From a virus, in the IMG/VR virus record IMGVR_UViG_3300021432_000008, positions 1 to 64,000 of that record: a DNA stretch of 64,000 nt, one strand, 5' to 3'. This document shows, piece after piece, positions 7,051-13,962 of this stretch. The notes under the pieces were generated by a model. It worked only from the letters and a program-made list of their open reading frames with translations, had not been told where the DNA came from and did not search any database. The translations under genes and the position numbers were made by a program. Numbering within the stretch: the stretch's first letter is position 1; each line of letters begins with the position of its first letter.

Positions 7051-7287
7051 ATGACCGCAACCCTGGAAACCCCTCCGATGCCGAAGCCAAAGCGAGACGA
7101 TGAGTCGGTGAAGATCGACCGAACCGTTCTGCAACAGGCGAAGATCGTTGCCGCCTACCTTGGCATCACTGTTGCCGAGTACCTGAGCGACCGTCTGCGC
7201 CCTCTTGTTGCGGAAGATCACGGCGAGCAGATGCACAAGTTTGAAGGCGCCGCCCCGCCACCGCGACGCGGCCGGAAGGGAGAGTGA
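7051..7287 (+). CDS. Antitoxin-like / ribbon-helix-helix-type small protein
   Basis: ATG at 7051 behind GTGGAG; 78 residues. The core SVKIDRTVLQQAKIVAAYLG, then ITVAEYLSDRLRPLV, fits a planctomycete small-protein family with a beta strand plus two helices, as in MetJ/Arc-type regulators or antitoxins. It is the first gene downstream of the two rightward promoters and the palindrome at 7008-7020, so it may regulate this region. A related protein is encoded at 15697. Confidence 0.6.
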   Translation: MTATLETPPMPKPKRDDESVKIDRTVLQQAKIVAAYLGITVAEYLSDRLRPLVAEDHGEQMHKFEGAAPPPRRGRKGE

Positions 7288-7290
7288 CCC

Positions 7291-7548
7291 ATGCCGCCGA
7301 CCGACAAAGGCACTGAAGCTGCCAGCTGCGGTTGCTGGGTCGCGCTCCTGATATTCCCCAATGGTGCATCTTTCATTCATGTGTTCGGCCTAAGCAAGAA
7401 ATCCGTCTATGATCAACTCGTTGACGTATACGAGTGGATGGACGAGCGAGAGGGTAGAGAAAGAACGCGATCCCAGATTCTTCGAGAGATCAGGAAGCAC
7501 CACCGAATCGTTCGAGGGACGGTTTACGCTTCGTCCCAGGAGGACTGA
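7291..7548 (+). CDS. Hypothetical 85-aa protein
   Basis: Second gene of the rightward trio, four bases after the first, with GGAAGGGAG upstream. It starts with a small beta-like, Cys-containing region and continues as a charged helix (ERTRSQILREIRKHHRIV). If the upstream gene is an antitoxin this would sit in the toxin position, but no toxin motif is visible. Confidence 0.5.
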   Translation: MPPTDKGTEAASCGCWVALLIFPNGASFIHVFGLSKKSVYDQLVDVYEWMDEREGRERTRSQILREIRKHHRIVRGTVYASSQED

Positions 7549-7554
7549 CCCCCC

Positions 7555-7818
7555 ATGCCGCCTCCCGACAAGATCGCTGAGGACATTCGCCGCGAGCTGT
7601 GCCGCCAGGTCTTGCAGGGGCACGGTTCCCTCTTGACGGAGTTTCTGGCCTATCAGGAGGCACAGATCGCCCTCACTCCCGCCCCGGTCCCGGCATCGTC
7701 TCCGCCTCCGCCGCCTGCCGAGCAAATTCGGCCTTCCACTCCTCCACCGTCTTCTCCGGGCAGTAGTGAGGCGGCAGCTTGCCGTCAAGGGCCATCGTCA
7801 GGTCGCCCCAATCCTTGA
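7555..7818 (+). CDS. Hypothetical protein whose Pro-rich tail overlaps an opposing gene
   Basis: Third gene of the rightward trio, with GGAGGAC upstream. Residues 1-42 form a plausible helical domain (IAEDIRRELCRQVLQGHGSL). From about 43 onward it is Pro/Ser-rich and lies antisense to the leftward gene 7673-7882 over 146 bases. Either the two genes truly overlap tail to tail or the tail results from loss of an earlier stop. Confidence 0.45.
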   Translation: MPPPDKIAEDIRRELCRQVLQGHGSLLTEFLAYQEAQIALTPAPVPASSPPPPPAEQIRPSTPPPSSPGSSEAAACRQGPSSGRPNP

Positions 7819-7882
7819 TCGGGAACAGCTTCCCGCACTTGAGGCAGAGATTGAACCTGCCTCCGGCTACGACTTCGTTCAT
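7673..7882 (-). CDS. Small zinc-ribbon-like protein
   Basis: 69 residues from ATG 7882, coupled to the upstream gene by ATGA. CLKCGKLFP followed by HYCPEKT gives three Cys and a His that could bind a metal. The C-terminus is a helix (VEEWKAEFARQAAEAE). Last gene of the 12.9-7.7 kb leftward block. Confidence 0.55.
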   Translation of the reverse strand: MNEVVAGGRFNLCLKCGKLFPIKDWGDLTMALDGKLPPHYCPEKTVEEWKAEFARQAAEAETMPGPGRE

Positions 7883-8415
7883 GTCTCCGCCTCCACCGCC
7901 TGTCTCGCATCGTTCGTAATCTCCACCCTCCCGCCGGTCTTCAGGAACCATTCGTGTGCCAGCAGCGCCCCCATTGACCCCACCGGTATGTCCAGCTCCT
8001 CCCTCAGTTCGCCCACCGTCGCCGGGCCGTTGCGGAGGATGAAGCGCACCACGTCCATGCGGCGCTGGTCCTTCGCCACCTTGGCCGGCTGGCGGCAGCC
8101 GTTGGCGCGTGCGGGCTCCGGCAGCGGCGTCTCCTCCTCCGGCGCCGGCATCGTCAGACCTGGCACCGGCAGCACGGCCGGCGTGGACAGCGGCACGGGC
8201 AGGCGTGCGGGGCTGTACGTCGACTTGCCGTTGGGTGGCGGGGCCGGTGGTCGTGCCGCCTGCACGGCCTTCAGCTTGTCGCACTCGTCGATCAGCCGTT
8301 GCCGCCAGCGGAAGAGGTTGGCGATTTCGCGGTCGAGGTCCTCGATGGTCATCGTGGCCACTGCCGCCGCGATGGCGTCGTCCGCCTGCTGTAGTGCGTC
8401 GATGATGCTGCTCAT
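7879..8415 (-). CDS. Coiled-coil protein with C-terminal winged helix
   Basis: 178 residues. Residues 1-55 form a helical coil (ALQQADDAIAAAVATM, then LDREIANLFRWRQRLIDE). A Pro-rich linker follows. Residues about 120-175 (RRMDVVRFILRNGPATVGEL, then FLKTGGRVEIT) resemble a winged-helix DNA-binding fold. The gene overlaps the methyltransferase stop by four bases, so it is co-translated with it. Confidence 0.6.
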   Translation of the reverse strand: MSSIIDALQQADDAIAAAVATMTIEDLDREIANLFRWRQRLIDECDKLKAVQAARPPAPPPNGKSTYSPARLPVPLSTPAVLPVPGLTMPAPEEETPLPEPARANGCRQPAKVAKDQRRMDVVRFILRNGPATVGELREELDIPVGSMGALLAHEWFLKTGGRVEITNDARQAVEAET

Positions 8416-9191
8416 TTCTCTGCCTTTCCGTCGCTGATGGCGAACAAGTCTCCTTGCCGCACGGCGGGCGCGGTCTTCTCGAACAGGGCGAAGTCGTCGA
8501 ACGCCTGATCGATACGGCGACAGGCGATGTCGAAGTAGCGTTTCTCCAGTTCCACGCCGACGAACGGGCGCCCGGTCTGAATGCAAGCAACGCCAGTTGT
8601 GCCGGAACCCATGAAGGGGTCCAAGACCGTTCCACCGGCAAGCGTCTTTTCAAGTAGAAGACCCACTAACTCGACAGGCTTTTCGGCTGGATGCTCGCGG
8701 TCATCTTGAAGAACGCCGCGAAGACGAATCACGTCCCCATCGCCGGTCGGAATCCGTGGAGTGTCTTCCTGCTCTCCCCATGCGATGATCTCGTGCTGGT
8801 GCCGCCAAGTGTAACCGTTGAAGGCAATCAATCGGTCCCAGATCAGAGGACGGACGTACTTGCAGTGCGGATACATGCCCGTGAAGGCAATCGGGTAGCT
8901 CTGCCCATCGCAGAACAGATACCATGTTCCAGTTGGCTTCAGCGCCCGCGATGCACCTGCGATGAACAGGCGAAAAAAGTTCTCAAGGATGGACGTGTCG
9001 CTAATCGACCGGCGTGGCCTTCCCTCTGATCGCGTTCCGCAGTAGTGAGCGGCAGGCTGGAAGTACGGCGGGTCCGTCACCACCGCATCGACGCACCCCG
9101 CCGGCAGCATGGGCAGCAGCGCAAGACTATCCGCGTTGAACAGCTTCACGTTGCCGCGTTCATAGTCAGGCTTGGGCAGTCCGTCGCTCAT
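8412..9191 (-). CDS. DNA methyltransferase, beta-class arrangement (N6-adenine or N4-cytosine)
   Basis: 259 residues. Catalytic motif IV is DPPY at 40-43. HPAEKP lies near 170, and the S-adenosylmethionine-binding DPFMGSGTTG at about 191-200. Motif IV before the FxGxG loop marks the beta class, which methylates the exocyclic amino group of adenine or cytosine. No restriction partner is adjacent, so it is probably an orphan phage enzyme protecting phage DNA or marking it for regulation. The specificity cannot be read. Confidence 0.9.
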   Translation of the reverse strand: MSDGLPKPDYERGNVKLFNADSLALLPMLPAGCVDAVVTDPPYFQPAAHYCGTRSEGRPRRSISDTSILENFFRLFIAGASRALKPTGTWYLFCDGQSYPIAFTGMYPHCKYVRPLIWDRLIAFNGYTWRHQHEIIAWGEQEDTPRIPTGDGDVIRLRGVLQDDREHPAEKPVELVGLLLEKTLAGGTVLDPFMGSGTTGVACIQTGRPFVGVELEKRYFDIACRRIDQAFDDFALFEKTAPAVRQGDLFAISDGKAEK

Positions 9192-9598
9192 CTCGTTTCG
9201 CCCTCCGATGGTCGGCTGATCTCCTTCTCGCCGATGACGATGCGTTTCGGATCAGGCGGTACGTATCCGCTCGGCGATGGCCGCATACCGTGCGCCGTCA
9301 CAACATCATTGCCCATGCTGAGTGAGCCGTGATGCGCCGGCGGATCGACCGGCACCGCACGGCACACCTGGACGCCCAGCTCGTCCAGCACGCACGCCAG
9401 CACGCGACGGCGCCGCTCCAGGTCGAGCGGTTCGAGGATCTCCAGCACGCTCTGGATGGCACGCACGGTCGGGTTGGGCTTGCGGCGCGGCTTCGCTTCA
9501 GCCGGGGCAGAGACACCAGCCCCGGACTCAGCAGCCTCCTCCCGGTCACGCTGGAGGATGCCGTCGCTTGTACCTGTCAGTTCGCGTTGTTTCGCCAT
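9188..9598 (-). CDS. Hypothetical 136-aa protein
   Basis: Start ATG 9598 behind GGGAGGACGAG. A basic linker (AEAKPRRKPNPTVR) leads to a helical core (AIQSVLEILEPLDLERRRRVL) like the small helical domains of phage accessory proteins. Its stop overlaps the methyltransferase start. Function unknown. Confidence 0.55.
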   Translation of the reverse strand: MAKQRELTGTSDGILQRDREEAAESGAGVSAPAEAKPRRKPNPTVRAIQSVLEILEPLDLERRRRVLACVLDELGVQVCRAVPVDPPAHHGSLSMGNDVVTAHGMRPSPSGYVPPDPKRIVIGEKEISRPSEGETR

Positions 9599-9608
9599 CT
9601 CGTCCTCC

Positions 9609-9914
9609 CTAGTACCCTGGTCCTTGCTCGATCGCCACCACCTTCGTCCGCTGCGTCCGCCGGTCCAGGGCACCGACCGCCGCGACCGCGAGGGCGGCGC
9701 ACCTGACCATCTGCTTTCGGAACCGCTCCTCGTCGTCCTTGCCGGCGCCGTCGTTCGCGGCCAGTCCGGCGTGCCGCGTCAGGAGAGCAATCCAGTCGTT
9801 GGGCGTGTGCGTCTCATCATGCGCTAGCGACCACTGCGCGGCCTGGTAGGCGCGCTCCATCTCGACTTCGCCGATGATGCCGGGCTCGCGTTGCGTGTCG
9901 ATCATCGTTGTCAC
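9609..9914 (-). CDS. Hypothetical phage protein (E..ERA.Q.....HD..H...DW type)
   Basis: 101 residues with a GTG start overlapping the previous stop (GTGA). The arrangement EVEMERAYQAAQWSLAHDE, then HTPNDWIALLTRHAG, is typical of a small phage family annotated only as hypothetical. It lies close to helical MazG-like arrangements, but the catalytic acidic pairs are incomplete. A role in nucleotide metabolism is a weak possibility. Confidence 0.55.
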   Translation of the reverse strand: MTTMIDTQREPGIIGEVEMERAYQAAQWSLAHDETHTPNDWIALLTRHAGLAANDGAGKDDEERFRKQMVRCAALAVAAVGALDRRTQRTKVVAIEQGPGY

Positions 9915-10123
9915 TCTCCAGAAAGACCGACACCTGCCGGCGGCATGTTCGATTCACGCCAGCATCCGGCGCACTCGCACTTATCCGGCATCGGCGTGTC
10001 GTGCCACGCTTCGCAGGGGCATCCGTCCACACGGCACGCGCCACAACCGCCGATGTTGGCGTGGGTATCGCCGTGGCCGCACATGCACTTTCTGCCCTTC
10101 GCCCAGCCGTCGTTCTCGTCCAT
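9911..10123 (-). CDS. Cysteine-rich small zinc protein
   Basis: In 70 residues there are many Cys/His pairs: CMCGHGDTHANIGGCGAC, then CPCEAW and CECAGCW. The pattern suggests two or more zinc sites and no large hydrophobic core. It is co-translated with the next gene by a GTGA overlap. Role unknown. Confidence 0.6.
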   Translation of the reverse strand: MDENDGWAKGRKCMCGHGDTHANIGGCGACRVDGCPCEAWHDTPMPDKCECAGCWRESNMPPAGVGLSGE

Positions 10124-10321
10124 CTACTTCATCCTCGTTTCAACGTCCGCAAGCTGGCGAAACAGTTCCCACACCTTCTCCGTCATTTCCGGCCCCGTCG
10201 GCCCCGTGACGACAGCGCTGCCTTGCTTGGCGTATTTGCCGTCGATGGAGAGTGCGACGAGATGCAGTCCCTCCCTCTTGGCAAGCTCCACCGCACCTTC
10301 CACGTAAGAGAAATTTGGCAT
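10124..10321 (-). CDS. Hypothetical 65-aa protein
   Basis: ATG 10321 behind GGAGG. A short alternating fold: FSYVEGAVELAKREG, then LVALSIDGKYAKQG. It abuts the Cys-rich gene downstream. No recognised family. The 104 bases between it and the DUF4262-like gene hold nothing clear. Confidence 0.5.
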   Translation of the reverse strand: MPNFSYVEGAVELAKREGLHLVALSIDGKYAKQGSAVVTGPTGPEMTEKVWELFRQLADVETRMK

Positions 10322-10425
10322 GCGTCCCTCCTCGCTTTCGCATTTCCCCGGAGCGACGGCCGTGTGCCGTGTGCTGTTATCCCCCTCGACACAACGCCTC
10401 GGCCGCCGCCCCGGAGAATGCCGGG

Positions 10426-10899
10426 CTACACTTCCGCCAGATCGCCGTACTGGTCGCTCATCCACGGCTCCGTCATCTTGTCGCGGTCCACCTGATTCTG
10501 CGGGTCGGGGAAGATGAGGCGCAGGACAGGTCGGCCGTTCTCCACGGCGTCAACCAGCTTGATCAGGTAGGCGTCCCGCAAGATGCCTTCCAGCACGTCG
10601 CCAGCCTTGAACTTCTCGCCCTCCTTGATCCGGTTGACCACCGCGACCATGACGGCGGCTGACTTCTCCTGAGTCAGCTTGCCGACGATCTGTATGTCCG
10701 GATGACCGAACGACGCCAGCAGGCCGTGCGTGTGGTGGTTGATGCCGGAGGGCGAATCCGGGTCATCGCCGACGTAGTGGCGAAGCCAGCCGTGCTTCGC
10801 CATCGCTTCCGCCTCCCAGGCGCGGTACGTCTCCATCCCCTCCCGGCAGATGGCACAATCGCAATCGCTGTCTTCCCGGTGATCCTGATTCTCGCTCAT
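10426..10899 (-). CDS. DUF4262-like protein
   Basis: 157 residues. After a short Cys-containing start come HGWLRHYVGDDPDSPSG, then HTHGLLASFGHPDIQIVGK, and LVDAVENGRPVLRLIFPDPQ. This order (GWHV.., THGL...HPEL.., ..LIFPD) matches DUF4262, a family of unknown activity found in bacteria and phages. It probably acts alone in the cytoplasm. Confidence 0.65.
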   Translation of the reverse strand: MSENQDHREDSDCDCAICREGMETYRAWEAEAMAKHGWLRHYVGDDPDSPSGINHHTHGLLASFGHPDIQIVGKLTQEKSAAVMVAVVNRIKEGEKFKAGDVLEGILRDAYLIKLVDAVENGRPVLRLIFPDPQNQVDRDKMTEPWMSDQYGDLAEV

Positions 10900-10905
10900 G
10901 ATGTG

Positions 10906-11169
10906 TTACCTCGTTACCGGGCGATAATGACTCCAGTCCCGCTGACTCGGAACGATGTTCAGCTTCCGCTTCGTGTCGAAGTCATGGTCAAGATGCCCGT
11001 CGCACCACCAGTCACCGAATCGTTCCGCCGCCTCCAGCGAGTCGTGCAAGCTGGACAGCACCAGACTGGGCTTCTTGCCGGGCGCCAGAGGCGCGACCAG
11101 CTCCACGGTGACGACCCAGCCGCCAGCACGCGGGCAGTAGGTGATGCGGAACTTGTTGGGCTCGCTCAT
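10906..11169 (-). CDS. Hypothetical 87-aa protein
   Basis: ATG 11169 overlaps the stop of the upstream zinc-ribbon gene. The product has a beta-rich N-terminus (FRITYCPRAGGWVVTVEL) and an aromatic helix (AAERFGDWWCDGHLD). A related ending (AADDWWKANVD) appears in the product at 12105, so the two may be distant paralogues. Confidence 0.5.
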   Translation of the reverse strand: MSEPNKFRITYCPRAGGWVVTVELVAPLAPGKKPSLVLSSLHDSLEAAERFGDWWCDGHLDHDFDTKRKLNIVPSQRDWSHYRPVTR

Positions 11170-11375
11170 TCCCGCACCCGCCTCTCTCGCCGCGCATCGC
11201 AGCCCGCGTCGTCGTAGCTGCCGTGGGCACGAGCGCGCCAGGCATGGGCGCACTGCTCGCAAACCTCATGCGAGGCGGACGATTCCTCCGATGGCTTGTG
11301 CGGGTAAAAGGTGGTCACCTGCACGACCATCGTCACGGCAACGGGAGCGTTCTGGCAGATTTCACAGTCTCGCAC
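11166..11375 (-). CDS. Zinc-ribbon protein, paralogue of the next gene
   Basis: GTG start with GGAGGTGG upstream. CEIC at the N-terminus and CEQC near the middle form a four-Cys ribbon around a short beta hairpin (VAVTMVVQVTTFYPHKPSEE). The gene at 11362 has the same plan, suggesting a local duplication. The starts and stops interleave by 14 bases. Confidence 0.6.
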   Translation of the reverse strand: MRDCEICQNAPVAVTMVVQVTTFYPHKPSEESSASHEVCEQCAHAWRARAHGSYDDAGCDARRERRVRE

Positions 11376-11559
11376 GTACCACCTCCGTTCGCTCCACGTC
11401 CGCCGCCGACAACAGCCGCTTGCGGACGCGCTCCATGCAATCCCGGCAGAACTCGTAGGGCACGACCGACGAGAACTCGCTCTTGCCGGGCGGGCGCACC
11501 GTGACCTGGAGAACGAGACTCGTCGTGTTGCACTCCCAGCCGCATCGCTGGCATTTCAT
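11362..11559 (-). CDS. Zinc-ribbon protein
   Basis: 65 residues with MKCQRCGWEC at the start and CRDCMERV later, bracketing LVLQVTVRPPGKSEF. The plan matches the neighbour at 11166. Likely a small nucleic-acid or protein-binding ribbon. GGAGG precedes the start. Confidence 0.6.
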   Translation of the reverse strand: MKCQRCGWECNTTSLVLQVTVRPPGKSEFSSVVPYEFCRDCMERVRKRLLSAADVERTEVVRARL

Positions 11560-11577
11560 CGCGTACCTCCTTCCATG

Positions 11578-11769
11578 TCATGACGCTGGTGCTTCGAGCC
11601 CGAAAATCGGGAGTTCGGATTCGTGGACCACGAAGTAGTGGCCTCTGTAGCCCTCGTGCTGATTGCTGCGTTTGGCGCACTCCACCAGATCGGCCAGTGA
11701 ACCAGCCGTACCAACGATGCTCACCGTGTCGGTGTCAAGCCACTTCCGCAGCAGATGCCATCGGTCCAT
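11578..11769 (-). CDS. Hypothetical 63-aa protein
   Basis: ATG 11769 shortly after the small membrane gene. Sequence MDRWHLLRKWLDTDTVSIVG suggests a compact alpha/beta fold. No motif recognised. Confidence 0.5.
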   Translation of the reverse strand: MDRWHLLRKWLDTDTVSIVGTAGSLADLVECAKRSNQHEGYRGHYFVVHESELPIFGLEAPAS

Positions 11770-11773
11770 CGCC

Positions 11774-11920
11774 TTACCCCCACAACGCCGCCAGCCGCTC
11801 CGCCACATGCCGCAGGTCCGGCAGCTGGGCCGCGGCCAGCCCCGTGCGATAGCTCTCCAGCTTTGCTTCCAGCCGTGCGATGACGAACCACACGGCCCAC
11901 AGAAATAGCCTCCGTACCAT
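11774..11920 (-). CDS. Small single-pass membrane protein
   Basis: A 48-residue frame with a GGAGGGAGAG ribosome site before ATG 11920. Residues 4-14 (RLFLWAVWFVIA) form a short membrane segment, followed by an amphipathic helix. Position and size resemble phage holin-like or superinfection-type small proteins, but nothing specific supports either. Confidence 0.45.
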   Translation of the reverse strand: MVRRLFLWAVWFVIARLEAKLESYRTGLAAAQLPDLRHVAERLAALWG

Positions 11921-12104
11921 CTCTCCCTCCATGTCTTCACGCGGGCGGCGGGGCGGTTGTGTGACGCAGTGCTTACGAGAACGCTCACCGAAGTGCAGTC
12001 CAGTCCAGCTTCAGCGTCCCACACGATTTCTCTCCCAGCCGGGAAGAGGACCTGCTCCTTTCTGTTGTTGGTTGATGCGAAAATGCCCCGTCGCCCGCTG
12101 TGAT

Positions 12105-12386
12105 TCAGGTCTTATCGACGTTCGCCTTCCACCAGTCGTCCGCCGCGATGAGGGCGGAGAACGGATCGTCAAACTTGTTCTCAAACGTCCACGTATCCAT
12201 CGACGCTGTCGGCGCGAAGACGCCCCAGCCAATAAGATTGCCAGGCGGATGTACTCCCCACCCCCGCTCCATCATGATCGCAAGCGCCCTATCCGCTCGC
12301 TCCACCCTGGCGCGCAGGCAGATGAGGCAGTACGCCGGCGTGTGGCCGTGCTCGCAGTCGCCAAGGGTTCGTCCGCTGTCGCTCAC
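12105..12386 (-). CDS. Hypothetical 93-aa protein with HxxxxCxxC
   Basis: GTG at 12386 with GGGAGGCAGAC upstream; the longer ATG frame lacks a ribosome site. CEHGHTPAYCLICLRARVER gives a possible zinc site. The C-terminus (ALIAADDWWKANVD) resembles that of the 10906 product. The 184 bases downstream hold no gene. Confidence 0.5.
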   Translation of the reverse strand: MSDSGRTLGDCEHGHTPAYCLICLRARVERADRALAIMMERGWGVHPPGNLIGWGVFAPTASMDTWTFENKFDDPFSALIAADDWWKANVDKT

Positions 12387-12498
12387 GTCTGCCTCCCGTG
12401 TATACACCCTCCGGCCGCTTCCGTGCGAGCTCGGCAAGATCAACTACTACTGCTGATGGTCGCCGCCCCAACAAGAGGCTGCACGGCCGGAGGGATGC

Positions 12499-12891
12499 TC
12501 ACCCTGTCTTCTGCCGCTCGCGGTACTCCTTCTCGTATTCCCTGCGCCTCTCCATAGACTTCGGGCGGGCCCGGTATTCATGCCGGGCGGCGAGGCACCG
12601 ATTGCAGCTCTTGGCCTCGCCGAATTCAGACGCCTCCTTGGTCGCCTTGCAGCGCACGCACGTTCGCACTTGGAGAACACCGTCCGCGCGAATGCTCTCC
12701 ATGCGCTGCTCCTCGCGGCAGTACCGCGCCAGCAGCAGGCTCACGCGACGCATGAGCGCCACGTCGAACACTGTGTCGCCGGGCGGGACGGGCGCCGGCT
12801 CCGCAGCGCACCGCGGCCGGCTGAAGTGCGAGGGGCAGGGGGCGACGGTACTCGGGCGGCGGGCGTGAACTTCCTGGTCTGTGGCGTCCAT
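12499..12891 (-). CDS. Zinc-finger protein immediately downstream of the CRISPR array
   Basis: 130 residues from ATG 12891, with GGAGG lying right at the edge of the last, decayed repeat. The C-terminal half has CVRCKATKEASEFGEAK, then CNRCLAARHEYRARPKS, the CxxC...CxxC knuckle that often precedes HNH nuclease domains. Here no HNH core follows, so it may be a truncated relative or a DNA-binding finger. A transcript crossing the array would continue into it. Confidence 0.6.
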   Translation of the reverse strand: MDATDQEVHARRPSTVAPCPSHFSRPRCAAEPAPVPPGDTVFDVALMRRVSLLLARYCREEQRMESIRADGVLQVRTCVRCKATKEASEFGEAKSCNRCLAARHEYRARPKSMERRREYEKEYRERQKTG

Positions 12892-12899
12892 GATGACCT

Positions 12900-13372
12900 C
12901 CCGCAACGCCTTCAAAGTTCCCTGAGCCGTTGCTGGCCGACGTGTTGTGAGGACAAGTTCGATAGCTACGTCTGCCAGCAACTATCTCAAGGTTCCCTGA
13001 ATCGTTGCCGGATGAGCGACTGATAGCCCCCTGGTCTTCTTCGACGACCCGCAACGCTCTCAGGGTTCCCTCGATCGTTGCCGGGCCTATTCCGGAGATC
13101 CCAAGATGACCCGCAACTTTCTCAGGGCTCCCTTGATCGTTGCTGGCCGCCGGCGATCGTCTCGAAGGTGTGCCGAATGCTGTACCCGCAACTTTCTCAG
13201 GGCTCCCTTGATCGTTGCTGGACGATCCTTTTACCACCTGGAGATTATCGACCATGCAAGTCCCGCAACTTTCTCAGGGCTCCCTTGATCGTTGCTGGTT
13301 GTCTGGAACCCAGAACACCGCTGCCTGCATTGCCGCCCGCAACTTTCTCAGGGCTCCCTTGATCGTTGCTGG
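12900..13372 (-). CRISPR. CRISPR array: seven 37-bp repeats, six spacers
   Basis: Repeats start at 12900, 12975, 13048, 13110, 13185, 13262 and 13336. Each is 37 bp, reading CCCGCAAC...GTTGCTGG on the plus strand; the ends form a CC-GCAAC/GTTGC-GG dyad. The four repeats nearest 13372 are identical. The three at 12900-13084 carry several substitutions each, as expected at an old, leader-distal end. Spacers are all different and about 38, 36, 25, 38, 40 and 37 bp. The gradient places the leader on the right and transcription leftward, the same direction as the effector gene ending at 13963. No cas1 or cas2 is visible. Confidence 0.88.
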
Positions 13373-13589
13373 AGTCGCGGCCATAAAGGCATTGTTCCAG
13401 CCCATTTAAGCGACGTTTCGCGAGAGGCGCCCATCGGCAAGCGATTGTGGCCTTGGTCGCGCTCAGCTTGGCGGTAGCTGGATGTTGGCAGCATTGGAGT
13501 TACGTCTCCGCGAGCGGTTCGCCGCAACCTATTTGGAACAAACGGTGTCCATCAAGTGGGTTACGGCAAGATCCGCTCTGTCCATCGAT
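13373..13589 (-). promoter_or_regulatory. Presumed leader / intergenic region of the array
   Basis: These 217 noncoding bases separate the first conserved repeat from the small gene at 13590. They are less GC-rich in places. CCGCAACCTAT near 13519 resembles the start of a repeat in the same orientation, but the rest of the unit is absent. I find no anti-repeat in the opposite orientation, so no tracrRNA is proposed. The array is probably read through from the effector promoter or from a weak promoter here (TTAAAT on the minus strand near 13408). Confidence 0.4.
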
Positions 13590-13949
13590 TCAAGCGCCAC
13601 GCCGCTCGCGGAGTCGCTCTAGTTCAGCTGTCAGTTCCGCCTCGCGCTGGCGGAGAGCGTCGTCGCTGCTCTCGCCGTCGTCGGCGATATTACATACCTC
13701 CTTCTGGGCGCCAACGCGCTGGCCGATCTCAATGGAACGCAAGCCCGTGTTCACGCCGCGCAGCGACGTGTTCAGCTCTTTGCTCCCGTGGGCGCCGTGG
13801 AGCGCATCGAGCGAATGTCCGATAGCGAAGTTGGTAATGTCCTGCACCGTGCGGATACCGCCGGATGCGACTTCGAGCGCCTTGCTCTTGCGCGGCCCGC
13901 CAGCAGTCGCCGGGTCGCCTTGACGTGTAATCGTGCCAGTCTCAGCCAT
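13590..13949 (-). CDS. Hypothetical 119-aa protein between effector and array
   Basis: ATG 13949 has AGGGGA upstream and begins 13 bases after the effector stop, so it is almost certainly in the same operon. The N-terminus is polar and Gly-rich; the middle is VQDITNFAIGHSLDALHG; the C-terminus is a charged coiled coil (ALRQREAELTAELERLRE). No known Cas or anti-CRISPR motif is apparent. Its place between effector and array makes an accessory role in the CRISPR system plausible, but that is inference from position only. Confidence 0.65.
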   Translation of the reverse strand: MAETGTITRQGDPATAGGPRKSKALEVASGGIRTVQDITNFAIGHSLDALHGAHGSKELNTSLRGVNTGLRSIEIGQRVGAQKEVCNIADDGESSDDALRQREAELTAELERLRERRGA

Positions 13950-13962
13950 TCGTCGTCCCCTT

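Noticed and set aside
12626-13255. Leftward reading frame encoding repeated NDQGSPEKVAG-like peptides
   Set aside because: The peptides are translations of the CRISPR repeats. Spacing is irregular and the true gene at 12499-12891 has its own ribosome site.
13373-13589. Possible tracrRNA
   Set aside because: I looked for a repeat-complementary stretch in the opposite orientation and found only a partial same-orientation match near 13519.
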